The notes under the pieces are model-generated. The model searched no databases and was not told where the DNA came from. It saw only the letters and a list, made by a program, of their open reading frames with translations. Of a stretch of DNA of 38,735 bases, positions 29,776 to 38,700 are shown piece by piece. This DNA comes from Sulfolobaceae archaeon. GTDB taxonomy: Archaea; Thermoproteota; Thermoprotei_A; Sulfolobales; Sulfolobaceae. Both the position numbers and the translations under genes were made by a program. Location: assembly GCA_028277025.1 (NCBI GenBank), contig JAPYVG010000017.1:1-38735 (forward strand). Direction: 5' to 3'. Each line of letters opens with the position of its first letter. The stretch's first letter is position 1.

Positions 29776-29784
29776 TTTATAAAT
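29776..29784 (+). promoter_or_regulatory. Putative TATA box for tusA-yeeE-dsrE
   Basis: TTTATAAAT lies in the only sizeable gap of the cluster (29763-29835). Transcription would begin near 29805 and leave a leader of about 30 nt before GTG 29836. This would separate the second half of the locus from the propeller-doxD half. Confidence 0.4.
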
Positions 29785-29835
29785 GAACTATTTTTTTATG
29801 CGTTATTTTCGGAAAAATAATTAGGGCGAATAAAA

Positions 29836-30087
29836 GTGAGTGGAGAATTAATGTCTAGGAACCCGGATCAAATTTTAGATGTTAGGGGCGAGTCCTGTCC
29901 AGTCCCAGAAATGGAAGCTAGTAAGAAACTCAAGAAAATGAAGCCCGGGCAAATCTTAGAAGTTATAACTGATCATCAACCGGCAGTAGATGTGACTTTA
30001 CCTTCGCTAGCGAAGAACTTAGGATACCCGTTTACAGTGATTAAAGATGGTGAGGTGTATAGGGTAAGGATATTAAAGGTGAAATAG
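29836..30087 (+). CDS. tusA: TusA family sulfurtransferase
   Basis: A cytosolic sulfur carrier that holds persulfide or thiosulfonate on its Cys and passes it to partners such as DsrE proteins and Hdr-like complexes. [18 protein letters not shown] has the CPxP motif with C21, and the fold is completed by [20 protein letters not shown]. 83 residues from GTG 29836 (ATG 29851 is an alternative). It is followed after one base by the YeeE-type transporter gene, a pairing seen in many bacteria. Confidence 0.92.
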   Translation: MSGELMSRNPDQILDVRGESCPVPEMEASKKLKKMKPGQILEVITDHQPAVDVTLPSLAKNLGYPFTVIKDGEVYRVRILKVK

Positions 30088-30088
30088 A

Positions 30089-31327
30089 GTGGCAAACCCT
30101 AGTATGATTTTACAGCCGGTCTATAACGAGAGCTGGGCAGAGGTTTATGCACTTTTCGCGTTAAGCGGATTTATTTTAGGTTGGGTAGCACAAAGGGGTA
30201 ATTATTGTTTTGTAAACGCTATGACTTCCATTTTTACCACCAGAAGCTTTGAAAGGTTTGGTGCACTTCTGATACTTTTTGGATTATCAGCCTTAGGTTG
30301 TGGTCTATTAGTTGCATTCGGTGTAATTCCAGCTGTAGACCAATATTATTTTAACTATTTCGCCGGCTGGTACATTCTGGTGGGATCCTTTATCTTCGGA
30401 TTTGGGGCTGCATTAGCTGGTGGGTGTAACTTATCAATGTTATATAGGGCTGCAAGCGGTTACGTACAGAACTGGATAGAACTGTTTGGGATGATGATTG
30501 GTACATATGTATTTGCTGTAGGTATTTGGCCGTTCCAGCAATACACTATGGAGAAAGGTATATTCTCTACTACAATGGGAGGTTACGTGGAGTACTTACC
30601 TTATGTTATATTTCACTCAGTATCTCCTATGGCAATTTATATAACGACTTTAGCTCTAGGCTTATCACTGGTGTTTCTAGGGTTATACTTACAGCAATAC
30701 ACTAAAAAGAAATGGTTAGCTAACTTGAGGATGTTCACTCCTACAGTTCCAAGTACTATGACTCTGAACCCATCGCAACAAACGATCAGTAGCGAAAGCA
30801 AGAAAACAAGCTTAAAGCAAGAAATAAAGGATTTATTACTCTTGAAGAAGCCTTATGGTACAAACATATCTACAGTTCTATTAGCTCTTGATATGATACT
30901 AGTATTTGTAGCCGGTGCTGGTTATACTTTCAATTATTTAGTAATCACTTCTTCAGATGGTGGTAGGTTCTTTGAATACATCTTAATGTTATTCGGAGTA
31001 AACTTGTTTACAAACACTCCGTGGTTTAATGACTCACTATCTATAGTAGACCCAAGTACTTTAATGGTCGTAATGTTATGTGTTGGTGCTTTCTTAGCTT
31101 CTTTCTTAAGCGGAGACTTCAAGATCAGAATTCCAAAGGAGAAGAAGAGACTCCTAATAGGGTTCATAGGGGGTATGTTGGTAGGTATAGGAGTAAGGAT
31201 GGCTTTAGGTTGTAATGTGGGGTTAATGTGGACTAATTTCGCACAATTAGGTTACGACGGTATAATATTCTTATTTGGTATGCTAGGGGGAGTATATTTA
31301 GCAGTTAAAGTCCAAGAGAGGCTGTGA
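30089..31327 (+). CDS. YeeE/YedE (TsuA)-type sulfur compound transporter
   Basis: TsuA-type proteins import thiosulfate through a path of conserved cysteines. This 412-residue membrane protein has two homologous halves. The first has GWVAQRGNYCFVNAM (C40) and ALAGGCNLSMLYRAASGY (C113). The second has GMLVGIGVRMALGCNVGL near residue 385. The GCN motif in each half is the family mark. The halves are joined by a polar loop (about 210-255). The substrate could be thiosulfate or another sulfane compound. GTG start at 30089, right after tusA, and a 4-nt overlap with the next gene. Confidence 0.85.
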   Translation: MANPSMILQPVYNESWAEVYALFALSGFILGWVAQRGNYCFVNAMTSIFTTRSFERFGALLILFGLSALGCGLLVAFGVIPAVDQYYFNYFAGWYILVGSFIFGFGAALAGGCNLSMLYRAASGYVQNWIELFGMMIGTYVFAVGIWPFQQYTMEKGIFSTTMGGYVEYLPYVIFHSVSPMAIYITTLALGLSLVFLGLYLQQYTKKKWLANLRMFTPTVPSTMTLNPSQQTISSESKKTSLKQEIKDLLLLKKPYGTNISTVLLALDMILVFVAGAGYTFNYLVITSSDGGRFFEYILMLFGVNLFTNTPWFNDSLSIVDPSTLMVVMLCVGAFLASFLSGDFKIRIPKEKKRLLIGFIGGMLVGIGVRMALGCNVGLMWTNFAQLGYDGIIFLFGMLGGVYLAVKVQERL

Positions 31328-31602
31328 ACATGTTGGAGAGTAGATATTTAAGAAGATTGCTAGCACCTCTTATCCTTTCGCTTTTCGCGATAGGTTGGTA
31401 CAGGTTTAGCGAAATAACGTTATCTCATGCGAATCAGATAGCTCTGAACACTGCTAATTTTGCCGTTTATGTGCAACAAACGCAATTCGATGGTTACCTA
31501 ACGGCTACCAAGTACATTTGTTACGTTGTAGTCTACGTCGGTTTAGCACTCTTCTGGTATAATTTAGTAAAGGTTGTGGAGGTGAAGGAGAAGAATGGTT
31601 GA
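31324..31602 (+). CDS. Small two-helix membrane protein
   Basis: 92 residues with helices at about 10-28 (RLLAPLILSLFAIGWYRF) and 62-82 (YICYVVVYVGLALFWYNLV) separated by a polar outer loop. No family recognised. The start GTG 31324 overlaps the YeeE stop by 4 nt, and its end overlaps dsrE by 8 nt, so it is almost certainly part of the transporter unit, perhaps as an accessory subunit. Confidence 0.65.
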   Translation: MNMLESRYLRRLLAPLILSLFAIGWYRFSEITLSHANQIALNTANFAVYVQQTQFDGYLTATKYICYVVVYVGLALFWYNLVKVVEVKEKNG

Positions 31603-31948
31603 CGTTGCAATAATGATGGTTTCTGGCGAATACGAAAAGATGTACATGGGGATTATTACTGCTATAGGTTATGCTTCTAGCGGGAATCGTATATATATGT
31701 TCTTTACGATGGATGCGTTGAAAGCTCTGACTGAAGAGAACGAGAAAATAGTCCTACCTAACGCTAAACCGCTAAAGTACTATTTAGACAATTTGATAGA
31801 ACTAGGAGGCGACGATTTAGAGATAGCCGCGTGCGAGTTCGGTATGAAGATTAAAGGGATAGAGAAGTTAGCGTACAAAGTTAAAGTCAGCGGGGTCTCT
31901 GAATTTGCAATGAAGAGCAATGAGGCTAAAATAGTCTTAATCTTCTAG
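31595..31948 (+). CDS. DsrE-family sulfur-transfer protein
   Basis: 117 residues. VDVAIMMVSGEYEKMYMGII and the later DDLEIAACEFGMKIKG (C80) follow the DsrE/DsrE2 pattern, in which the Cys accepts sulfur from TusA. In Sulfolobales, DsrE and TusA proteins move thiosulfate groups to the Hdr-like sulfur-oxidising complex. It is the last gene of the cluster. A C-terminal membrane segment is absent, so it is soluble. Confidence 0.8.
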   Translation: MVDVAIMMVSGEYEKMYMGIITAIGYASSGNRIYMFFTMDALKALTEENEKIVLPNAKPLKYYLDNLIELGGDDLEIAACEFGMKIKGIEKLAYKVKVSGVSEFAMKSNEAKIVLIF

Positions 31949-32025
31949 TTGATTATTTTTGTTAACTACTTTTCCGCCAGGTTAGGCTCACTTAAAAATG
32001 ATTTTTATACTTTTTATGACAAGAA

Positions 32026-32033
32026 CTTTATAC
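32026..32033 (+). promoter_or_regulatory. TATA box of the membrane-protein gene at 32055
   Basis: CTTTATAC lies about 26 nt upstream of ATG 32055, which points to a leaderless transcript and decides the start against the upstream ATG at 31998. Confidence 0.5.
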
Positions 32034-32054
32034 ATTTGTCGAAAACCAAAAATT

Positions 32055-32579
32055 ATGAACACTGATTACTTGAAGAGGGGAAATATTGTAAGCTTAATAG
32101 CATCGTTAATTATCTTATTCGGATTAACAATTTTAGAATTTAACGGGATAAATTACGCTCTCTCGGTAACCTTCATCACCATTATGTGGATTGTTTGGCT
32201 CTTAGCAATACCTTCATTTATATCATATCGTAATGCCAAGTTAGAAAAGCCAAAGCTTATGGATTATTTTGCTGTAATGGCAATAATAATAACTCTTGTA
32301 GGACTTGTATTATCTTCTATGGGAGAATTCCTAGGTATAGAAATAATTCTAATCGGATATTCACTAGAACCTATAGCTGGTATTTCAATCTATTTAACGG
32401 CGAATAAGATTAGTTACTTATTCTCCTCACTTTTCTTCTGGGGTGCCGTAGTATTTACAGCTGGATTACCATTATATCTAGTTAATTTAGGAATTATAAG
32501 CATAATAGGTGATATAGTGAAAATGATAGGGATTACGGGGTTACTTTTGATAACTAGACAGTCAAGCTCTATCAGTTGA
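32055..32579 (+). CDS. Six-helix membrane protein, unknown
   Basis: 174 residues, nearly all hydrophobic, with about six helices (IVSLIASLIILFGLTILEF to IVKMIGITGLLLI). No charged or Cys motifs suggest a function. ATG 32055 is chosen because the TATA box at 32026-32033 sits at leaderless distance. The upstream extension (MIFILFMTRTLYICRKPKI) is unlikely. It follows the sulfur locus after about 100 nt with its own promoter, so it need not belong to it. Confidence 0.65.
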   Translation: MNTDYLKRGNIVSLIASLIILFGLTILEFNGINYALSVTFITIMWIVWLLAIPSFISYRNAKLEKPKLMDYFAVMAIIITLVGLVLSSMGEFLGIEIILIGYSLEPIAGISIYLTANKISYLFSSLFFWGAVVFTAGLPLYLVNLGIISIIGDIVKMIGITGLLLITRQSSSIS

Positions 32580-32713
32580 TAAAAAGTTTCTCCATTTGCA
32601 GTGAATTCCTAGTCCCATTAAATAAATTGAAAGTGTATTTCTACTATATTGCAAATTTAACCTTTGCTGTTGCATTAACGTACTATTCTATAAAAAGAGT
32701 AGAACGTAAAATA

Positions 32714-32788
<75 letters not shown>

Positions 32789-32861
32789 ACTATTTTATGT
32801 ATTTTTGTAAAGGGTTATAAATGTATCGTAAAGTATATTTAGCTTCTTTTTGTCCTAACTC

Positions 32862-33020
32862 TTAGGCGATTCTAACTCCTAGTTCGGTTAATGTATACTT
32901 ACCTCTTATTCGTGTAATTACGCTATCTCTCTGTAAGTCCTCTATCAGTTGATATATTCACATTATCTTTAATGTCCTTGAATGTGGCCTTTTCTGAACT
33001 TTTAAGAAAGTAAGACTATT
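32862..33020 (-). pseudogene. Relic of a winged-helix transcription regulator
   Basis: Two frames together give a winged-helix protein. The first reads SYFLKSSEKATFKDIKDNVN and then breaks. The second, displaced, reads QLIEDLQRDSVITRIRGKYT and LTELGVRIA, then stops at 32862. In an intact gene the recognition helix would lie between these parts, and about a dozen residues are missing. No start remains. Its function and targets are lost. It lies next to tRNA-Thr in a decayed zone. Confidence 0.5.
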
Positions 33021-33462
33021 TTAGTTTTTATTTGCGATACTAATATCTTGTCTTTAGTACTCATAATTAAGAATGACACAGTGTAAATATAAAGTTTATC
33101 TCTTACTTTACTTTATATACTTTTAACTAAACAAATTAAGTGATATAATAGGTAGAAAACTTACGATAATAGTCGGATTAATATTCCTGATTATAAGCGG
33201 TTATGAATTTACACACGACTTCAATATAGGGGAAGCCCTTTTTTAGTTTCACACACCACTTTATGCATCATAATCCGCTTTTTTCGACAGAAAGTATAGG
33301 GTTACCGTGAAAATTTCTCATATCAAATAGCTAGCATGTTAGGATGAATTATAGCGACAATTTCGCCCCCCAGATAATGTATCAGCAATCTTACTCACAG
33401 TGGTCACATTATTAGTATGAAAGAGACTGGGGAAAGAGTTTACTATAGATTTACCATCTTCA
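33021..33462. other. Gene-free stretch
   Basis: I see no gene. A plus-strand frame near 33140-33246 encodes a hydrophobic peptide (GRKLTIIVGLIFLIISGYEF) ending IGEALF, but it has no standard start. TATA-like CTTTATATAC occurs near 33112-33122. Together with the winged-helix relic this looks like decayed DNA. Confidence 0.45.
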
Positions 33463-33906
33463 TCACATGAAAGTATTTGGCTTTCCGCCTAATCTTTGAG
33501 AGCCCTTTAAATATAAATCCCTTGGATCGAGCAACTCTAACGCAAACCTATACGCGAAACTCTCTTCTCCGAACTTCTCCTCTATTAGTTCTAAGTCTAT
33601 CCTCCTTACTTCCCTTTCATCAGCAATTCCTAAAATATGTAAAATCTCGTGGAGTAACAGAACGTATAAATAATCGTACTCAAACCCCAGTTCCCTAGCC
33701 CTCATGTACTGCTGGGAGTTAACGTAAATAGTATAATCGTTAGCCCTAACGTAAGCTAAGATATGAGGGGGCAAATAGTCAACGAGTTTAACAGAAATAC
33801 TTGGTACCTCCTTTCCCAGTTTCCTCTTCAAATCCTCTTTTATGTCCTCAAGTACTATATCTATTAATATTCCTAATGCTGGCATAATTTTAACTCTCTC
33901 AACCAA
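33463..33906 (-). CDS. Putative zinc metallopeptidase-like protein (HExxH)
   Basis: 147 residues with a zincin-type site LLHEILHILGIADE: H86, E87, H90 and a probable third ligand D96, in the HExxHxxGxxD arrangement. The upstream part is alpha-beta and the downstream part helical. No signal peptide, so probably cytosolic. Substrate unknown. ATG at the eighth codon (MPALGILIDI) is another possible start. It follows the metallophosphoesterase gene by 5 nt on the same strand and is probably cotranscribed. Confidence 0.75.
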   Translation of the reverse strand: MVERVKIMPALGILIDIVLEDIKEDLKRKLGKEVPSISVKLVDYLPPHILAYVRANDYTIYVNSQQYMRARELGFEYDYLYVLLLHEILHILGIADEREVRRIDLELIEEKFGEESFAYRFALELLDPRDLYLKGSQRLGGKPNTFM

Positions 33907-33911
33907 AGTAT

Positions 33912-34481
33912 TTAAACACTTTCCCAGTCCTTAAGCTTAACAATTTCCACCCTTTTATCCGGTATTATTACTACATATCCGTGATCATTATATAGGTTTT
34001 TTAGACTAGTTAAAGTACCAGCATTAACGCACTTAATGGAATTGAATTTAACTAAAGCATGTGAATGGCCTAGGATTAAGAAGGAGTGCGTTGGAAATAA
34101 GAGTCTAAAAAACGAACAGAAGAGAAAAGGTGGAATAGACGGATTAACTCTCTTTAAAAGCCTGGCAAAGAACCTCTGACTACTCTCTTTAAAGAACTGA
34201 TGACCGTGCAGTAAAACAACGTTAAAGTTAGGGTAAATTAACTCAAGCACATCAGTATCCCCATCTACTACATCCTCGTCACCTTTCACGAAAACTGTTG
34301 GAACCGTAAAAATAGACCTATAGTCAAACCTAGGATCAACGACTATATCCCCTAAAAGCACTAAAAGGTCTGGATTCTCAGCGGATACAATTCTTTTAAG
34401 AGTATCTGGTTTTGAATAGGGTAAATGAATATCGGAAAAAACTAAGACTTTGCCTTTAACATTAACCTTTAACCTTCTCAT
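33912..34481 (-). CDS. Metallophosphoesterase (YfcE/MJ0936-like)
   Basis: Calcineurin-like phosphoesterase fold, 189 residues. Metal ligands are in FSDIHLP (D17, H19), LLGDIV, VKGDED (where many relatives have GNxD), LLHGHQF and LGHSHA. Small archaeal proteins of this group hydrolyse phosphodiesters in vitro, and the physiological substrate is open. It is upstream of and close to the zinc peptidase-like gene. Confidence 0.85.
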   Translation of the reverse strand: MRRLKVNVKGKVLVFSDIHLPYSKPDTLKRIVSAENPDLLVLLGDIVVDPRFDYRSIFTVPTVFVKGDEDVVDGDTDVLELIYPNFNVVLLHGHQFFKESSQRFFARLLKRVNPSIPPFLFCSFFRLLFPTHSFLILGHSHALVKFNSIKCVNAGTLTSLKNLYNDHGYVVIIPDKRVEIVKLKDWESV

Positions 34482-34660
34482 GCTGTATTACTGGACAACT
34501 TAACTCATATTCTTTACTCAATCTATGTATAAATTGACTGTATAAACGCCAGACTCTAATGAAGTGGTATTAAACTATAACATGTGCTCACCAATAAATG
34601 CGTAAGAACCCTTTTAGTAAAGGAAGGACTGAATCCTTTTTCACGTTGATAGAAATCTTT
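34482..34660. other. Short gene-free stretch before a tnpB-derived element
   Basis: No open frame of note. It must hold the minus-strand promoter of the metallophosphoesterase gene near its left edge. Confidence 0.4.
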
Positions 34661-34900
34661 TTATATTTGTTTGTAACAAACTTTTGTTGATAAATGATGA
34701 TCTCTCACGCCGATGTGGGCTATGCCCAAAAGGGTGGGAGTGATTGCAGAGATGTGAGCCCCGTGCCGTTGGGCTCGAAGGAGTCCCATGACCCACCCAA
34801 AAGGTGGTTGAGGGCTAAGTCCCTACACTCGATCATGAATGAACATAAAATGATTGAAATGAAAGTGTAGGGACAAACGGTAAGTACTCGCCTAATCGTT
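34660..34900 (+). mobile_element. Minimal tnpB-derived (IS200/IS605-type) remnant
   Basis: It contains the last part of a tnpB gene and its right-end structures. The 11-bp inverted repeat GTCCCTACACT/AGTGTAGGGAC (34819-34829 and 34864-34874) spans the stop codon. Just outside is CAAACG/CGTTTG with a 16-17-nt loop (34874-34902). At the left, GTTTGTAACAAAC (near 34670) forms another palindrome. The exact edges are uncertain. No transposase remains. Confidence 0.55.
34694..34870 (+). pseudogene. C-terminal tail of TnpB, short open frame
   Basis: ATG 34694 opens a 58-residue frame. The last 35 residues (VPLGSKESHDPPKRWLRAKS, ending NEHKMIEMKV) resemble the basic tails of Sulfolobus TnpB proteins of the IS605 group as I recall them. 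All RuvC residues and the zinc ribbon are missing, so it is not a nuclease. The open frame may be left over because the RE region doubles as guide RNA. The minus-strand open frame here is a shadow. Confidence 0.55.
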
Positions 34901-35026
34901 TGGCTCATGGAGAGTAAAGATAAACGGCCTTTACTCGTGATAGAAGATCATAAGTAAGAATAACGAGAAAATAGTAAAGAGTAAGAGCAGATAATTGTTA
35001 AAATGCAAGACTACATTACTATTTCT

Positions 35027-35800
35027 TTAAACCTCAATCTCACGTGTAATAGGCCGATTATGAGACCTACTACGAAAGAAATTATCACTAACCTGATTAC
35101 TTGGACTTCGTAGGCTGTCAGCTTTACCGGCATAAATAGTGATTCCCCTTGATATGATCATTAGACCTCCTATCGTCATAACTGATATTATTGCCAGTTT
35201 TTGGTTATCTGTAACGTTTTTGAATTGCAACTTTCTCCTCCATAATTCTCCTATACCGTAGAACAATACTATTCCTATTGTAATAAAGGTGTACTTAAGG
35301 AAAACAGTCGAGAGGAACTGTATCCACCAGTTCAGTAGATCGTGAATCTCGAAAAGCTGAATGAATATAAAACTAGAATAAAATATTGTCCAATCCGCGA
35401 GCCTACTATTCTTGAAAGGTCCGTAAACTCTCAGCCAAGGCATTTTAGCGGGCTCTCTTAACCCTACATCTGCCGTCCGATTTATCAGCCTTACTGGGTC
35501 TTCTAAAACCCACATTATCCCTCTTCAAGTTCTTACTCTCCCCTCGTAGTCCATTTTAATGCCTTTTACTAGCCTCCCCAGAGGGAAAAACAACTCGATT
35601 CCCCTATCTGTAGGAGAAGTCAACATGTCCAGTAACATGTGTAAAAACACGCCTAAACCGAGGTAAGGACTAAAAAGTGTAACGGCTATAACAAAAAACA
35701 AGTTGTGGAATAAAGCTCTGTGTAGCTGATACCTTGCAAATATCGCTCTTTTAGTAAATATACTCTCTGTCCAAGTGTTTACCCGTGGCGTAACTTTTCC
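35027..35800 (-). pseudogene. Broken membrane hydrolase-like gene (YdjM/DUF457 type)
   Basis: One frame runs from 35800 to 35027 with an in-frame TGA at 35525-35527. The upstream part has HRALFHNLFFVIAVTLF and HMLLDMLTSPTDRGIELFFP, the His/Asp motifs of YdjM-like membrane proteins. The downstream part (ATG 35515, 162 aa) continues without a gap from GRVRT-stop-RGIMWVLEDP and has three helices. No start codon exists before an in-frame TAA at 35801-35803, so the N-terminus is lost. The downstream part alone could still be translated. Truncation plus a stop make decay the best reading. Confidence 0.6.
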
Positions 35801-35832
35801 TTACTTTTAATTACTTTTAATTCCACCACGGG
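35782..35832. repeat. Inverted repeat at the truncated edge of the YdjM-like relic
   Basis: CCCGTGG (35782-35788) and CCACGGG (35826-35832) enclose 37 nt with two copies of TTACTTTTAA in tandem (35801-35820). It lies exactly where the YdjM-like gene loses its 5' part, so it may mark the deletion or insertion that broke it. Confidence 0.35.
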
Positions 35833-35914
35833 CTAAGGGATCATACATATTCACCCTAGTCGAGGGAAACACCTATATGCGTGTTTAAGTTCATATGAAG
35901 AATTCTCTTAACGG

Positions 35915-37075
35915 TTATTTAACTTCTTTTGAGAAGTGCGAGAAGAGTAAGGCTCCGAAAAGAGTGGTTAAGAGAGTCATTAAAATTACGGCGAAGTAAC
36001 CATCTGTGTTGAGTACATTATACGTGAGTCCTAAAGAACCTACTACTATACCCGTCTCCCCTCTAGGTGTCATTCCAATCGAGATCAAGAACGCCGACCT
36101 CGAGCTCTTTGTTTGCAAGTAAGCGAACGGAAAGACGCCTACTATTTTGAAGACCATTGCGATCACGAAGAGCTCTAGGCCGAGAATCATTCCGTTGAAA
36201 GTAATGTTCTGAATATTAAGCTGAAAACCTACTGTAACAAAGAAGAGGGAGCCGAAAATTGCAAGGAGAGACTCGGAAATCCGTAGGAACTCCTCTCTTT
36301 TCTTACTCTCAGCGAGCGCAATGCCGGCAAGGAATGCTGGTACAACCGGAGAAAACCCCACAGTATTCAAGATAAACACTAACCCAAACAGTGATATAAA
36401 CGGAAACTCCTCTACGTAATTCTCCCCTATTCTATCAGCTAACTTGGGTAAAATCACTACAGCTAAGGCGAAAGCTAGTGCCCCTATTACCATGTAAAAA
36501 ACGATTGTCTTTGCAACGGACAGAAATGAAGGTTTCTCACCCGAGATCAAGGATAGTGCCACAGTCAGTAATAGCAAATCAACGACGTCATCAACAGCTG
36601 AGGCCACTGTAATGAAGTTCGAAATACTTCCCTCCACGTTTCTCTCCTTTAATATCGATGAAACTGCTGCAATACTAGTTGCGCCCACCGAAACGGCTAA
36701 AATCAATGACTGTGGATAAGGGAGAAGTGCCAGAGCGACTAGGAAAGGTACTAAAGCTCCGAAAAGAGCCCCTAGTATACCATAAATTCCGGAGCTTTTT
36801 AAGGTGCTCATCCCGTGCTCAAGTCCTGAAGAATAAATGAGCAGAATCATGGAGAATTCTGCTAAAAAGGATAAGTAATCATTAACAGTAAACAAAGGCA
36901 TGTTCAAAATCCTGTTAAAGACTTCGCCAAATCCGTAGGGGCTTAATATGATCCCCGTTATGATCTCTCCAATAATAAGGGGCAAACCGTATCTCCCCAT
37001 ATAACTCCTCACTATCTCAGCAACAAAAATTAATATGAATATTTCTAGAAGAGCGAATAAGTAGTCCGATTCCAC
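35915..37075 (-). CDS. CPA2-family cation:proton antiporter
   Basis: 386 residues with 11-12 membrane helices, a Kef/NapA-type monovalent cation/H+ exchanger. The ion-binding double Asp is in ASAVDDVVDLLLL near residue 160. GLPLIIGEIITGIILSPYGFG near residue 30 and a glutamate-containing MTPRGETGIVVG near 348 are conserved. There is no cytosolic TrkA-N domain. In an acidophile it could help pH and Na+/K+ balance. It stands alone next to decayed genes. Confidence 0.9.
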   Translation of the reverse strand: MESDYLFALLEIFILIFVAEIVRSYMGRYGLPLIIGEIITGIILSPYGFGEVFNRILNMPLFTVNDYLSFLAEFSMILLIYSSGLEHGMSTLKSSGIYGILGALFGALVPFLVALALLPYPQSLILAVSVGATSIAAVSSILKERNVEGSISNFITVASAVDDVVDLLLLTVALSLISGEKPSFLSVAKTIVFYMVIGALAFALAVVILPKLADRIGENYVEEFPFISLFGLVFILNTVGFSPVVPAFLAGIALAESKKREEFLRISESLLAIFGSLFFVTVGFQLNIQNITFNGMILGLELFVIAMVFKIVGVFPFAYLQTKSSRSAFLISIGMTPRGETGIVVGSLGLTYNVLNTDGYFAVILMTLLTTLFGALLFSHFSKEVK

Positions 37076-37374
37076 GATAGACTTAACGACTGAGGAGAAT
37101 AATAAGCCTTTTGATACCTACAATTCGCAGGCTAGGTTGCATTCGTATCACACTATAAGTCAGTTTCTTATTATTCAACGTAAAGAGTAAACAGAGGTCT
37201 GTAGTGAATAACAAGCGGTTAAACGCTTTTGAAGCTTTTTCTCTTTCCTTCAGTGGACAAGCCCCCATGGAGAAAATTATTATTCCTAAAGGTTGTGAAC
37301 AAGAAAAGTGAGATTTGAGATTAAAGAGAATAGGATCCATTCTAAAATCGTGAGGGTTAGAAACGCTAGGTTCT
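37076..37374. other. Gene-free stretch
   Basis: I see nothing convincing. The minus-strand frame at 37083-37340 has poor composition and no family features. A short hairpin GCGGTTAAACGC lies near 37213-37224. The left part should hold the antiporter promoter. Confidence 0.4.
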
Positions 37375-38367
37375 TCATAATATTGCCCTTCCGAAGATTT
37401 TTAATAAGTCTAGTTTTGAGAAATCACCCATTGCAAATTTTAATACTAATTCTGGTGGGGTCTTCATTAATACTTTTTCTAACCCCTTAACGTTACCCTT
37501 CTTCTTAGCGTCTTTAATAACTTTAGCGTGGACTTGTAGGGTCCAATAAAGTTTACTCTTTTTAAACTCCTTCGTGAAGTCCTTCCCTTTTAATAAGCTC
37601 TCTGCCATTATCTTTGATGACATAATAGAAGGTCTTATCCCTTCCCCCGTAACTGCGTAAACTGTGCCTAGTGCTTCACCAATATATTTACCGTTTAACC
37701 TCTCTTCTATTACTCCATAATCTGCTACTTTAGCGCCATGAAAAGATTTTATTTTCCCTTTAACTAAGCCTTTTAGCCTCTCTTTCAATAAATCTATAGA
37801 CGCATATCCACCTATACCTATTTTTGAACCGTCCTCTTCTGGGAAAATCCATGCATAACCCAATAAATCGGAGTAAAAGTACATCTCTACTGTTTCTGGA
37901 TCTATTTTATAGTCCGTAATGTATTGAATAGCTGGTATGGCATAATCTTCGCCCTTAAAGGAGTAATGCCCGGTAGCATAAATAACCCTATCAGCCTCCT
38001 CCTCCTTTTCGTTTACAAATAACTTACCGTCTTTTTCAACTACTTTAGAGTTTAACCTCAAGTCGACTTTCTCCCCTAAAATCCTCAAAAACCTGGGCTT
38101 ATGTACTATATATCCCAATATCTCTCTTCCCTTTATGTCAAACACTAGTTTATTATCTAAATAGATTTTGAAACCTTTAATTTCAGAAATTATTGCCTCT
38201 TTTGGTATCTGAATGTACTCCTCTATGCCCCTTAATACTCCCCACGCGCAAGGTTTTAATCCTACGTCATTTAGGTTTTCGTATACTGTAGCTTCTATTT
38301 TAGTCCCCTTTAAGAAATAGGCTAATGAAAGCCCAGCCGGTCCTCCGCCAATAATTGCAATTTTCAC
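37375..38367 (-). CDS. Geranylgeranyl reductase family flavoprotein
   Basis: FAD-binding oxidoreductase of the family that saturates isoprenoid chains of archaeal lipids or quinones. GGGPAG at 7-12 binds FAD. KPCAWG (39-43) fits the family's active-site Cys region. YAWIFP (171-176) followed by GIG (184-186) is the YxWxFPx(7-8)GxG signature. At 330 residues it is shorter than the main Sulfolobus lipid reductase (about 450), so it may act on another prenyl substrate such as the caldariellaquinone side chain. It diverges from the DEAD-box gene. Confidence 0.85.
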   Translation of the reverse strand: MKIAIIGGGPAGLSLAYFLKGTKIEATVYENLNDVGLKPCAWGVLRGIEEYIQIPKEAIISEIKGFKIYLDNKLVFDIKGREILGYIVHKPRFLRILGEKVDLRLNSKVVEKDGKLFVNEKEEEADRVIYATGHYSFKGEDYAIPAIQYITDYKIDPETVEMYFYSDLLGYAWIFPEEDGSKIGIGGYASIDLLKERLKGLVKGKIKSFHGAKVADYGVIEERLNGKYIGEALGTVYAVTGEGIRPSIMSSKIMAESLLKGKDFTKEFKKSKLYWTLQVHAKVIKDAKKKGNVKGLEKVLMKTPPELVLKFAMGDFSKLDLLKIFGRAIL

Positions 38368-38429
38368 AATCTCTATTATAGCGCCCGCTTTTTAAATAGA
38401 TTTATTAATTTGTATTACGCCAGCATATT

Positions 38430-38675
38430 ATGTTTTCACCCGAGATAGATAGAGCTCTTAAAGAAATGGGTTTTAGTAAGCTAACCATAGTTCAAGAAAG
38501 AGTGATCCCATTATTATTAGAGGGAAAGAACGTTGTCGTACAAGCGAAGACCGGGAGCGGTAAGACGGCCGCATTCGGAATTCCTATAGTAGAGTTAGGC
38601 TTGCCCTCACTTGTCCTTTCACCTACTACCCTAGACCCCAAATTCATCACCCCGAAAATAATTCAAGGGAGTTAA
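38430..38675 (+). pseudogene. DEAD-box RNA helicase, truncated after motif Ia
   Basis: The Q motif (F15, Q22), motif I AKTGSGKT (39-46) and the beginning of motif Ia LVLSPT (61-66) are normal. After ACCTACTA (about 38627) the sequence changes to TLDPKFITPKIIQGS and stops. A complete helicase needs about 300 more residues (DEAD, SAT, helicase C), none of which follows in the remaining 60 nt. An insertion at about 38628 with the rest beyond the window is the simplest reading. The ATP site alone cannot unwind RNA. Confidence 0.75.
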
Positions 38676-38700
38676 AAAGTGAATAAAATAATTTAACTAA

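Noticed and set aside
34720..34908. 62-aa minus-strand open frame
   Set aside because: Complement of the tnpB tail and its hairpins.
37083..37340. 85-aa minus-strand open frame
   Set aside because: No start context, no recognisable pattern, and composition unlike its neighbours.
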